Position numbers and translations under genes: made by a program. From Chryseobacterium gleum (GTDB taxonomy: Bacteria; Bacteroidota; Bacteroidia; Flavobacteriales_D; Crocinitomicaceae): 22,237 bases of DNA. Below the pieces are notes generated by a model. It ran no database searches and was not told the origin of the DNA. It was given only the letters and a program-made list of their open reading frames with translations. Below, one piece after another: positions 8,801-15,346 of the stretch (within the stretch, counting starts at the first letter, position 1; each line of letters begins with the position of its first letter). Location: positions 1 to 22,237 of the forward strand of contig CALPUT020000009.1 in NCBI GenBank assembly GCA_943326825.2, in the 5' to 3' direction.

Positions 8801-9670
8801 ATCATATGTTATGTTCAATTCACGTTCAATCCAACTACCAGATTCAGCATCATTTAAAAATTCACCTTCAAAAATCGGGTATTTTCCTATAGTTTTGTTA
8901 TAATAATAACCAGATTTTAGCCCATTTGAGAAATTTACAATTTCTATAATCGTATCAGTTCTAGGAAAACCATTTGCAATATAAAACTCTTTATCTTCTT
9001 TTGTAATACGTTGATTTTTTAGATTTCTTGTTTCTATTTTCCATTCACCATCTTTCAAACCGTTAATGAATTTACCTTTTTTCAATGTATCTCCATGAAA
9101 ATTAAACCAAACAGCATCGCCATCTAACATGTTATTTTTAATCGTAAAAATCCCTGCAACTTTTTTAGAAACTATTTCATAATTTCCAGTTTCATTTACC
9201 AAGGCAAAATCAGAAAAATATTGAATGTATTTTCCATCTGGAATTTTGTCTAAACAAGGGGTAATATCTTTGTCAAATTGATAACTCATTTCCAATAAAG
9301 GGTATGGATTTTTATCAATAGCTTTCCTCAAATTCTTATCTATCTCTTGATTTTGTTGGTTGATTGTTTTTTTATAAACTCTTAATTCCTGTTTAAATAG
9401 TTTAATATCACGTTTAAATTCTTTATTACTCAAATCTTTACCTTGATTTTCTCTGTAATAGATAGTCATAAATTTTTTAAATTTTCTGACTTTCATTCCA
9501 TAATAGTAATAACCATTTGCATTGGTAGTTATCTGAAAAGGGTACTCAAAATAGGTTCCTCCATTAAAACTTACAGTATCAATTTTTTGAGAAAAACCAA
9601 AGTATGCAGAAAGAAAAAAGAACGTTGAAATAAAAATTTTAACGATCGAAAAGTGAATGTTACTGTTCAT
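5837..9670 (-). CDS. Giant secreted protein with MORN/YwqK-like repeat modules
   Basis: The product is about 1277 aa with a Sec signal peptide (hydrophobic FFFLSAYFGFSQ ending near residue 28), so it is exported. It carries many units of the form 'G.y..Y..nGkl...g.f.nG...G.W', as in MORN and YwqK-type repeats. Clear examples are near residues 194-208 (GLKDGEWKI), 424-447, 770-808 (GKPEGVWKVRDQFGKL), 854-874, 924-950, 1057-1083 (KKKGLWKYYDYYGK) and 1150-1203. Acidic, Tyr-rich linkers interrupt it at about 359-392, 740-757 and 817-832, and the tail is acidic. Residues roughly 560-720 show no clear repeat. Bacteroidota proteins with these repeats are often called antitoxins, but that label rests on weak evidence. 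I chose the ATG at 9668-9670 because it gives a normal signal peptide; a start at 9715 would add 15 residues and a 56-base overlap with the upstream gene. Confidence 0.85.
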   Translation of the reverse strand: MNSNIHFSIVKIFISTFFFLSAYFGFSQKIDTVSFNGGTYFEYPFQITTNANGYYYYGMKVRKFKKFMTIYYRENQGKDLSNKEFKRDIKLFKQELRVYKKTINQQNQEIDKNLRKAIDKNPYPLLEMSYQFDKDITPCLDKIPDGKYIQYFSDFALVNETGNYEIVSKKVAGIFTIKNNMLDGDAVWFNFHGDTLKKGKFINGLKDGEWKIETRNLKNQRITKEDKEFYIANGFPRTDTIIEIVNFSNGLKSGYYYNKTIGKYPIFEGEFLNDAESGSWIERELNITYDDDFNEIIERDNKIVTAEYTIEDKKKVVKQPIVRFRLINADETDIEGYNFEYTYPPYDLSIDLAEINFTKQTESEDDYVEGDEDDYNYEEEGDYMEDEYYPEEGINYIHEIYDAEKEKYIKRGKAIDSLGFSFKYKGIYERHYPNGQLMFRYEFKDGKLLKEDTIFWDNGKPYDIVTYLPDSNQFLQTIYDYDGKLFHEIIFDSWGDYKRMRFEPVTFKTFIIDGLEVKAYNYREFFEYDKMDSIRFFTEVDSVILWKSWSREDTSILYSRIYFPREHLLKMNGYSINGTNLNNQEVIFGEKFDNWTGFKHFHFQNLTLKSNQSASQYNNFDVRDSIPINSVNEFETNFDVATDDILFKESIPFSGKIVVQLNAKTPKVKLNKSINIAFPSTNSFSDKLISDYAKYKETGKSKYEYIYNIIDASELSSSNFEQVTFSLLPFFSEYIYQPQLYQDQYYEEEYDEENKAPKIKEKDIPVFSKNIEGKYLNGKPEGVWKVRDQFGKLLFEVPFLNGQIDGVLKTYSYAEPVAKEDEEYYEETTPWEVLPKKKTHFLETTTNYKKGLKQGEFHRFNWKGEIEQRENYLNDFNHGLALERNKLVFTKSNYSEGALDGYLETYLTLPDIDTTLLYSLNFQNGALQGESKAYHINGKVAKRGFFLNGQPIDDYEAYDSLGTKYHYVKFLYSYPIEEKIWEENELSVRYTFDWKDSIYFRPSDITSSQSLDKVLSDHGIGMEYYEKPYYGRPSLVNKSNVNYHLTKYYPNDTIARDGGMSKGKKKGLWKYYDYYGKALYEVNYFDSIIKLNDSISFNSKGIYSQLDTLGNLISKSYIIEKYEKYDCSHSDHYEIRQFYSFWEKPSANAINGYVKNHYDNGTLQSEGLMKNGLPAGVWKFYDPFGKLNQVGTYVNGKRDGRWLGGDLSKTKYLGDICLNPNLPDIEETIKVKEKLLDIIITNYHLGKSMNREFYDVDWSEVEKEDGENSEEPVEEEE

Positions 9671-10664
9671 ATGTATATGTTTCAATGGAGAAATATTCTT
9701 TATCATTAGATGCATTTTCTTTTTGGTGAAGAATCCTTATTGGTTCCTCTTTTTTATTGAATTGAAAATTCGAAATCATTCGTGTTACAAATACCTCATC
9801 TGCAAACGTAGAATCAATATAACCGTTACAAATACCTTTATTATTATAAGTAAAAGAACGTTTGTAATCAAAAGGATAAACTTTTTTTAACCAATAATCA
9901 GGCACTTTTACTGAATGTTTGTCGTAAATAAACATTTTAACGTTTTGTTCTTTTACTTTATTTGATACTTGGTATTTTTTTGAAGGAAAAAGTGGTGTTC
10001 CCCAACCTATAATATCTTTTGTATCTGGTTTTAATATTGAATCTACAGAAAGTGTACCCCAATATTTTGAGTTTAATAAGAAATAACTAAAATCTCCAGT
10101 TTCCATGTCTTGATATGCTAAATATTTCTTAGCACCTTTTCGCTTAACAAACATTTTAAAATCTAATTCTCTTACTTCTGGATCGAAAAACTCATGTGTT
10201 TCTGAAATTCGTTTAGTAGTTTTTGTAACGATTGTTTTACGTTTTACCTCAGAATAACCATAGGCATCTTTTTCACCGGTATAGCTAAATAAAATTGAAC
10301 CAATTTCTCGATCATCATAGTAGTAATGTACATTTAACTGAATAATTTTACCTAATTGATTAAAGAAGTATTCTCGCATTTCTCTAGGAACAGCTCCATG
10401 AATACTTTTCAATGGATTTTGAACCTCTCTATCCAATTTGAAGGTCTTACGCGTAATCTTTTTGATTTTATGCGCTTTAATAATGGAATCCGTGAACCAA
10501 ATGGGAAAAGACACATCATTTTCATCTTCAGTTAGTAAGGTATTCAAATGAAAAATTGATGATTTTTTAACGTCATTTGTTAATTTATCTAACTCTTCTG
10601 AATTATCTGAACAACCAGAAATAGCAAAAAGTAATAAAAATATCGAAAGTTTATGCAGTGCCAT
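9660..10664 (-). CDS. Lipoprotein upstream of the giant repeat protein, function unknown
   Basis: A 334-aa protein with a clear SPII signal: MALHKLSIFLLLFAISGC, lipobox cysteine at residue 18, followed by SDNSEE. The rest has no family I can name. It is rich in Lys, Tyr and Phe and alternates in a beta-like way, with segments such as NVHYYYDDREIGSILFSYTG and TFKLDREVQNPLKSIHG. It contains no clear MORN unit. Its stop codon overlaps the chosen start of the giant repeat gene by 11 bases, so the two are translated from one message and may act together at the envelope. No Bacteroidota-type promoter was convincing in the 165 bp before it, and the acyl-CoA dehydrogenase hairpin lies in that gap. 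Confidence 0.8.
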   Translation of the reverse strand: MALHKLSIFLLLFAISGCSDNSEELDKLTNDVKKSSIFHLNTLLTEDENDVSFPIWFTDSIIKAHKIKKITRKTFKLDREVQNPLKSIHGAVPREMREYFFNQLGKIIQLNVHYYYDDREIGSILFSYTGEKDAYGYSEVKRKTIVTKTTKRISETHEFFDPEVRELDFKMFVKRKGAKKYLAYQDMETGDFSYFLLNSKYWGTLSVDSILKPDTKDIIGWGTPLFPSKKYQVSNKVKEQNVKMFIYDKHSVKVPDYWLKKVYPFDYKRSFTYNNKGICNGYIDSTFADEVFVTRMISNFQFNKKEEPIRILHQKENASNDKEYFSIETYTYEQ

Positions 10665-10785
10665 TCGATAAAGATAATCTTAAACTAAATGCATCGATTT
10701 AAGAAGTTGAAAATTAATGAACAATTGATTTTTTATAGCGATGAAAATCGAATTGAACAATAAATTGAATGATTGGAAGGAGTAG

Positions 10786-10821
10786 TAAATGTTAACTCAA
10801 AATGATTTGAGTTAACATTTA
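10786..10821 (-). terminator. Perfect 16-bp hairpin after the acyl-CoA dehydrogenase gene
   Basis: TAAATGTTAACTCAAA (10786-10801) and its exact reverse complement (10806-10821) flank a four-base loop, ATGA. The stem begins eight bases after the acyl-CoA dehydrogenase stop. On the minus strand no T-run follows the stem; the T-rich tract lies on the plus-strand side. It may stabilise the mRNA end, stop read-through into the lipoprotein gene or bind a protein. The palindrome itself is certain; the role is inferred. Confidence 0.6.
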
Positions 10822-10829
10822 ATTTATTT

Positions 10830-12035
10830 TTATTTTAAATCTGGCATTTCTCTTGTGAAAGCTGGAATACCTGTAATATCCATACCTGTAATTAACAAGT
10901 GAATATCATGTGTTCCTTCATAAGTAATTACTGACTCTAAGTTTGCCATGTGACGCATCATAGAATATTCGCTAGTAATACCCATTCCACCGTGAATTTG
11001 ACGTGCTTCTTTAGCAATGTTTAAAGCGATTTCACAGTTGTTACGTTTCGCCATTGAAATTTGAGCAGAAGTTGCTTTACCTTCATTTCTTAATTGGCCT
11101 AAACGGAATGTTAATAATTGTGCTTTAGTGATTTCAGTAATCATTTCAGCCAATTTCTTTTGCGTTAATTGGAAAGCAGCAATCGGAACTCCGAATTGTG
11201 TTCTTTCTTTTGAATATCTTAAAGCTTGATCGTAGCAATCCATTGCAGCACCTAACGCACCCCATGCAATTCCGAAACGAGCAGAATCTAAACAACTTAA
11301 TGGAGCACCTAATCCAGATCTTCCAGGTAAAATATTTGCTTTAGGAACTTTTACATTTACAAAAATTAATTCACCAGTAGCAGAAGCTCTTAATGATAAT
11401 TTACCATGCATTTCTGGAGTTGAAAACCCTTCCATTCCTCTTTCTACAACAATACCATGAATTCTTCCTGTTTCATCTTTTGCCCAAACTACAGCGATAT
11501 CTGCAAAAGGAGCATTAGAAATCCACATTTTAGCACCATTCAAAATAACATTTTCACCATCACCAGCATCTTTGAAATTAGTGATCATTCCAGAAGGATT
11601 TGATCCATGATCTGGTTCAGTTAAACCAAAACACCCCATCATTTCACCTGTAGCTAATTTTGGAAGGTATTTTTGTTTTTGTTCTTCAGATCCATATTTC
11701 CAAATAGGATACATTACTAAAGAACTTTGAACTGAAGCAGTAGATCGTAAACCTGAATCGCAACGCTCTAATTCTTGCATAATCAAACCATAAGAAATTT
11801 GATCCAATCCTGCCCCACCGTATTCTTCTGGAATGTAAGGACCGAAAGCACCTATTTCTCCTAATCCTTTTAATAAATGATTTGGGAAAGTTGCTTTTTC
11901 AAAATGCTCATCAATGATTGGAGATACTTCTTTCTTCACCCAAGCACGCGCTGCATCACGAATCATTTTATGCTCTTCTGTCAATAAATCGTCCAAATTG
12001 TAGTAATCTGGTTGTACGTATAAATCTGTTGCCAT
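10830..12035 (-). CDS. Acyl-CoA dehydrogenase of the glutaryl-CoA dehydrogenase type
   Basis: An FAD enzyme of the acyl-CoA dehydrogenase family, 401 aa, closest in motifs to glutaryl-CoA dehydrogenase, which oxidises and decarboxylates glutaryl-CoA from lysine and tryptophan breakdown. The catalytic base is E373 in TYEGTHDIH. The flavin/substrate region reads GCFGLTEPDHGSNPSGM at 134-150. R97 in LRSTASVQSSLVM matches the arginine that binds the glutaryl carboxylate in the human enzyme, which favours this substrate. ERTQFGVPIAAFQLTQ at 277-292 is the usual helix. No other lysine-degradation gene is adjacent, so the substrate stays an inference from R97. The ATG at 12033-12035 fits the family N-terminus. 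Confidence 0.9.
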   Translation of the reverse strand: MATDLYVQPDYYNLDDLLTEEHKMIRDAARAWVKKEVSPIIDEHFEKATFPNHLLKGLGEIGAFGPYIPEEYGGAGLDQISYGLIMQELERCDSGLRSTASVQSSLVMYPIWKYGSEEQKQKYLPKLATGEMMGCFGLTEPDHGSNPSGMITNFKDAGDGENVILNGAKMWISNAPFADIAVVWAKDETGRIHGIVVERGMEGFSTPEMHGKLSLRASATGELIFVNVKVPKANILPGRSGLGAPLSCLDSARFGIAWGALGAAMDCYDQALRYSKERTQFGVPIAAFQLTQKKLAEMITEITKAQLLTFRLGQLRNEGKATSAQISMAKRNNCEIALNIAKEARQIHGGMGITSEYSMMRHMANLESVITYEGTHDIHLLITGMDITGIPAFTREMPDLK

Positions 12036-12059
12036 ATTAATGTTTCTATTATAACTTTA

Positions 12060-12067
12060 CAAAAATA
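12060..12067 (-). promoter_or_regulatory. Probable -7 promoter box of the acyl-CoA dehydrogenase gene
   Basis: The minus strand reads TATTTTTG, matching TAnnTTTG, 24 bases before the ATG. The -33 element at the expected place is CTGC, a poor match, so the call rests on the -7 box and its position in the 110-bp divergent region. Confidence 0.4.
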
Positions 12068-12110
12068 ATTAAAATTTTTATCGTTTGCAGATTTTTTAAT
12101 TAATTTAGAT

Positions 12111-12118
12111 GATATTTG
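12111..12118 (+). promoter_or_regulatory. Possible -7 promoter box of the DUF4271-hemD unit
   Basis: GATATTTG differs from TAnnTTTG at one of the six fixed positions and lies about 27 bases before the TTG start. An upstream TTTG is 23 bases away, two more than usual. A purine-rich AGAGGGA just below it (about 12128-12134) could serve as ribosome binding site for the TTG. Confidence 0.35.
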
Positions 12119-12145
12119 TTAAATCTTTAGAGGGAATAGTTTATT

Positions 12146-12859
12146 TTGTTAAATATTACACATCAAATAGTCGGATATAATTCAACAGTTTCAATTCCTT
12201 CACATTTAATTGAAAGAGAATTTAACATCACAAATTTTTTAATACCCATAATAATTGTTTCTTTTTCATTAATAACTTTAGCAAAATACAGAAATACGCG
12301 TATTATTATAATATTATCAAAATTGTTTTTAAGTTCAAAAAATTTAGAATATGTTTTGAAGGAAGAAATGAGAATAAATTCTATAAGTTCGATAGCATTA
12401 TTAATCAACTATTTCATTGTTTTAAATGCTTGTATATTTTTGTGTTCATACCATATTTTGCATCAAACAACTCTACAGTCAATTATTCTATCAATAATTG
12501 TTTCAATAAGTTTTACATCTATGCAAATCATAGGTTTATGGCTTGTTGGTCTCATTTCAGGCGAAAGTAAATCAATAAATATTCCAATCACTGAGACAGT
12601 TATTTTATATGAAACAGTTGGTATAATTTTATTTTTTGTTGCATTATGTTGGATGTTGAATCCACAATTATCAGATATATTTTTAAAAATATTTGAAGGA
12701 GTAATTCTTCTAGAAATAATCGTTCGTTTCTCAAAATGTGTCATTTCAGTTTTAAAACGAGGTGTAGTATGGTATTATATTATTTTATATCTTTGCACAC
12801 TTGAAATTTTACCGTTAGTTGTAGTGTATTTATATCTAAAGGTAAATTTGATTTATTAA
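12146..12859 (+). CDS. DUF4271 integral membrane protein next to hemD
   Basis: A 237-aa inner-membrane protein with about six hydrophobic segments, near residues 30-46, 82-103, 109-137, 151-171, 178-194 and 205-232. The C-terminal YIILYLCTLEILPLVV stretch is what I recall as the hallmark of DUF4271, a family of unknown function mostly in Bacteroidota and often beside the uroporphyrinogen-III synthase gene. The start is probably TTG at 12146: an in-frame TAG lies at 12137-12139 and the first in-frame ATG comes only at residue 75, after the first helix. AGAGGGA lies about 11 bases upstream. It is followed by hemD after 31 bp, suggesting a joint operon. Role is unknown. Confidence 0.8.
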   Translation: MLNITHQIVGYNSTVSIPSHLIEREFNITNFLIPIIIVSFSLITLAKYRNTRIIIILSKLFLSSKNLEYVLKEEMRINSISSIALLINYFIVLNACIFLCSYHILHQTTLQSIILSIIVSISFTSMQIIGLWLVGLISGESKSINIPITETVILYETVGIILFFVALCWMLNPQLSDIFLKIFEGVILLEIIVRFSKCVISVLKRGVVWYYIILYLCTLEILPLVVVYLYLKVNLIY

Positions 12860-12890
12860 TTTGATTGTGAATATTTTAACGTACTGAAAA

Positions 12891-13640
12891 TTGGCTATTA
12901 AAACTATATTGGTATCGCAACCAAAACCCGAGGGAGACAAATCGCCATATTATGATTTGGCTGATAAATATAAATTGAAAATTGATTTTAGACCTTTTAT
13001 TAAGGTTGAGGGAATTAGTGCTCAAGAATTTCGCACTCAAAAAGTGAACATTCCTGAGCATACTGCTATCATTATGACTTCTAAAGCTGCAATTGATCAC
13101 TTTTTTAGAATTGCAGAGGAAATTAGATTTGAAGTTCCAGATACAATGAAATATTTTTGTATTTCTGAAGCTGTTGCTTATTATCTTCAAAAATATGTAA
13201 GTTTTAGAAAAAGAAAAATTTTCTTTGGTAAACAAACAATTGAAGAATTGGTTGAATTAATGAAAAAACACAAGGGAGAAAAATTCTTACTTCCTTGTAC
13301 TGATATTTTACGTGATAAAATTCCTGAAACATTAGAAGAAAACAATATCAATTTTACAAAAGCAACTCTTTACAGAACTGTAGCTTCTGATTTATCTGAT
13401 TTAGAAGATGTATATTATGATATGTTAGTTTTTTTCAGTCCTGGTGGAATAGAATCGTTAATGAAAAACTTCCCAGATTTCAAACAAAACAATACCTTTA
13501 TTGCTGCTTTTGGTCCAACAACAGCTAATGCGGTTCTAAAAAATAATTTACGTTTAGATGTTCATGCACCTCAACCGAATGCTCCCTCTATGACGGCAGC
13601 AATTGAATTGTACGTGAAAGAACAATTAAAAAAGAAATAA
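12891..13640 (+). CDS. hemD: Uroporphyrinogen-III synthase (HemD), Bacteroidota type
   Basis: HemD closes hydroxymethylbilane with inversion of ring D to give uroporphyrinogen III, the common precursor of heme, siroheme and cobalamin. The 249-aa length is normal. ILVSQPKPEGDKSPYYDLA and KIDFRPFIKVEG at the N-terminus, IIMTSKAAIDHFF in the middle and FFSPGGIESL followed by AAFGPTTANAV near the C-terminus match the two-domain HemD4 fold as found in this phylum. The start must be TTG at 12891: an in-frame TGA lies at 12885-12887 and the next ATG would delete about 60 conserved residues. It follows the DUF4271 gene and is closed by a terminator. Confidence 0.92.
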   Translation: MAIKTILVSQPKPEGDKSPYYDLADKYKLKIDFRPFIKVEGISAQEFRTQKVNIPEHTAIIMTSKAAIDHFFRIAEEIRFEVPDTMKYFCISEAVAYYLQKYVSFRKRKIFFGKQTIEELVELMKKHKGEKFLLPCTDILRDKIPETLEENNINFTKATLYRTVASDLSDLEDVYYDMLVFFSPGGIESLMKNFPDFKQNNTFIAAFGPTTANAVLKNNLRLDVHAPQPNAPSMTAAIELYVKEQLKKK

Positions 13641-13663
13641 AATATATATAAAATTAAACATTG

Positions 13664-13696
13664 AAAGTCTATTAGTTTAAGCTAATAGACTTTTTT
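13664..13696 (+). terminator. Rho-independent terminator after hemD
   Basis: AAAGTCTATTAG (13664-13675) pairs perfectly with CTAATAGACTTT (13682-13693) across a six-base loop, TTTAAG. A T-run from 13691 to 13696 ends the stem. It lies 24 bases after the hemD stop. Confidence 0.85.
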
Positions 13697-13733
13697 GTTT
13701 TAACCCTATCAAAAATTTATACATTAAAGGTTT

Positions 13734-13777
13734 TCAAAATCTAGAATCCAAAATTTAAAATTCAAAATTCATTTTGA
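13734..13777. repeat. AT-rich intergenic tract of AAAATT-type repeats
   Basis: Between hemD and the OmpA-type lipoprotein gene lies a short tract in which units such as TCAAAAT, CCAAAATTTAAAATTC and CAAAATTC recur. TCAAAAT at 13734-13740 and 13762-13768 can pair with ATTTTGA at 13771-13777. Nothing coding was seen in it. The rest of the 235-bp gap holds the hemD terminator on the left and presumably the downstream promoter on the right, where I found no clear -33/-7 pair. Confidence 0.5.
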
Positions 13778-13875
13778 GTGTTATCCACCTTTCTGCGTTC
13801 ATAATTTCTCCTTTTCACGATTTTAACTCGTATTAAGTTTCTCATATTTGTTATACTTTATTAATTATAGTTATT

Positions 13876-14838
13876 ATGAGATTTATTTGTTTGTTTATCA
13901 GTCTTTTATTATTAACATTTTCATGCGTTCCAGCAAAAAAATACAATGATTTAGTTGCTAGAGAAAAGAAATGCAATGAAGAACTAGAAAATTACAAAGC
14001 AAGTTCAATAGATTTTCAAGGAAAATTTAAAGATATTGAAGCTAAATATTTAGTCTTAACGAAAGAGATCGCTTCATTAAAAATTGACACAAATGAATTA
14101 GGAACAAAATTCAGATTATTGCAAACACAATATGATAAAATTGTTGACCAAAATGAAGTTTTAGAAAACAAATATGATAAACTAAGATTGTCAGGTGCAA
14201 AAGAAACATCTTTGTTACAATCTGATTTAGAAGCAAAAAATTTAGAGTTACAACGTAAAGAAGATGCATTAGAAAACATCGAAAAGGAATTGAATTTAAA
14301 ATCTAAATTATTAGCTGAAAGAGAACAACGCGTAAATGAATTAGAAGAATTAATTAAACGGAAAGATGATGCTGTAATGGCATTAAAAACAAAAGTTTCA
14401 AATGCATTAAAAGGATTTGAAAATAAAGGACTAACAGTTGTAAATAAAAACGGAAAGATTTATGTAAGTCTTGAAGCTAAATTATTGTTTAAAACAGGAA
14501 GCGTAGCTGTTGAGGAAGAAGGTAAAAAAGCCTTAATTGAATTAGCGAAAGTATTAGAGCATGAAAAAGACATTGAAATAATTGTAGAAGGTCATACCGA
14601 TACTGATAAGTTAGCAAGTTCAACCAGTCCAAAAAACAATTGGGAATTATCCGTTTTACGTTCAACATCTGTTGTAGATATTATGATATTAAACTCAAAA
14701 GTAGATCCAGCTCAATTAATGGCAGCAGGGCGTTCAGAATTTCATCCTGTTGATTCTCAAGATAAAGCAAAAAATAGAAGAATTGAGATTATTATTTCAC
14801 CGAATTTAAATGAATTGTTTGAGATTATAAATAAATAA
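13876..14838 (+). CDS. OmpA-family lipoprotein with coiled coil
   Basis: A 320-aa outer-membrane or periplasmic lipoprotein that should bind peptidoglycan. The SPII signal is MRFICLFISLLLLTFSC with the lipid-carrying Cys at 17. Residues about 22-175 are Lys/Glu/Leu heptads typical of a long coiled coil. The OmpA C-terminal domain spans about 195-308: LLFKTGSVAVEEEG, the EGHTDTD motif at 238-244, the NWELSVLRSTSVV helix with R262, and AKNRRIEIII at 298-307. D242 and R262 match the residues that hold diaminopimelate in this fold. It probably tethers the outer membrane to the cell wall, the coil acting as a spacer. A lipoprotein gene follows 41 bp downstream, probably in the same transcript. Confidence 0.92.
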   Translation: MRFICLFISLLLLTFSCVPAKKYNDLVAREKKCNEELENYKASSIDFQGKFKDIEAKYLVLTKEIASLKIDTNELGTKFRLLQTQYDKIVDQNEVLENKYDKLRLSGAKETSLLQSDLEAKNLELQRKEDALENIEKELNLKSKLLAEREQRVNELEELIKRKDDAVMALKTKVSNALKGFENKGLTVVNKNGKIYVSLEAKLLFKTGSVAVEEEGKKALIELAKVLEHEKDIEIIVEGHTDTDKLASSTSPKNNWELSVLRSTSVVDIMILNSKVDPAQLMAAGRSEFHPVDSQDKAKNRRIEIIISPNLNELFEIINK

Positions 14839-14879
14839 TTAAATTTATCACCATTATTAACTTTTAACAAAAAAACAAA

Positions 14880-15281
14880 ATGAAAAAATTTTTATTTTTA
14901 TCAGTAGCTATCTTAGCATTAGTATTAGGTTCTTGTTCTAAAGAAGCAAAATTAAACAGAAAAATAGATGGAAAATGGGATATCGTTACTTTTGCTGGTA
15001 TTTCACCTGCATCTCTTGGTATTACTTCTTTTACAATCGAATTTACAAAAGATAAAAAAGGTAAAGGAGCATATACTTCAACTTCAACATCTTCTACAGG
15101 TACTGATTCTTCTACAGGTACTTATGTTTTGACAGATGATACTAAAATTACAATGACTGAAAATGCTTCTGCAAATAACAGTACTCCTACTCCAGATGCA
15201 ATGACAGTAACTGACTATAGCAAAACAGATTTAACATTGACTGATGCAAGTGGTAAAGCTATCGTTTTGAAAAAGAAATAA
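14880..15281 (+). CDS. Small lipocalin-like lipoprotein
   Basis: A 133-aa lipoprotein; MKKFLFLSVAILALVLGSC is a clear SPII signal with the Cys at 19. KIDGKWDIVTF at about 29-39 and the beta-rich remainder (TSFTIEFTKDKKGKGAY, TYVLTDDTKITM, LTLTDASGKAIVL) resemble the small lipocalin-like domains common in Bacteroidota, though no ligand can be named. The middle is unusually rich in Thr and Ser because of a short tandem duplication. It is the last gene before a strong terminator and probably shares a transcript with the OmpA-type lipoprotein upstream. Confidence 0.8.
   Translation: MKKFLFLSVAILALVLGSCSKEAKLNRKIDGKWDIVTFAGISPASLGITSFTIEFTKDKKGKGAYTSTSTSSTGTDSSTGTYVLTDDTKITMTENASANNSTPTPDAMTVTDYSKTDLTLTDASGKAIVLKKK
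15090..15122 (+). repeat. 18-bp tandem duplication inside the lipocalin-like gene
   Basis: TCTTCTACAGGTACT occurs at 15090-15104 and again at 15108-15122, a period of 18 bases, so the protein carries SSTGT twice with one Asp between. The period is a multiple of three and keeps the frame. Confidence 0.9.
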
Positions 15282-15300
15282 AAAATAATTATATATTTCT

Positions 15301-15333
15301 AAAACCCTTTGTAACTTTACAAAGGGTTTTTTT
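15301..15333 (+). terminator. Strong rho-independent terminator before uvrC
   Basis: AAAACCCTTTGTA (15301-15313) pairs perfectly with TACAAAGGGTTTT (15318-15330) across the loop ACTT, and the T-run reaches 15333. It lies 19 bases after the lipoprotein stop and only 13 bases before the uvrC ATG, so any uvrC promoter must overlap it or lie inside the upstream gene. Confidence 0.92.
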
Positions 15334-15346
15334 GTGACCCATATTT

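Noticed and set aside
5837..9670. Reading the repeat protein and its neighbours as a toxin-antitoxin pair
   Set aside because: The YwqK label alone suggests this, but the protein is exported, very large and has no toxin-like partner beside it.
9671..9715. Start of the giant repeat protein at 9715
   Set aside because: It would place 15 unremarkable residues before a good signal peptide and lengthen the overlap with the lipoprotein gene from 11 to 56 bases.
12163..12744. Two minus-strand open frames opposite the DUF4271 gene
   Set aside because: They mirror a hydrophobic membrane gene, show no domain, and the plus-strand frame has the family signature.
12876..13235. Minus-strand open frame of 119 codons opposite hemD
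   Set aside because: Composition is Asn/Ser/Phe-rich as expected for the complement of an AT-rich gene, and hemD is conserved.
13781..13789. TTATCCACC, one base from a DnaA box
   Set aside because: A single near match without further boxes, an AT-rich unwinding region or dnaA/dnaN genes is expected by chance.
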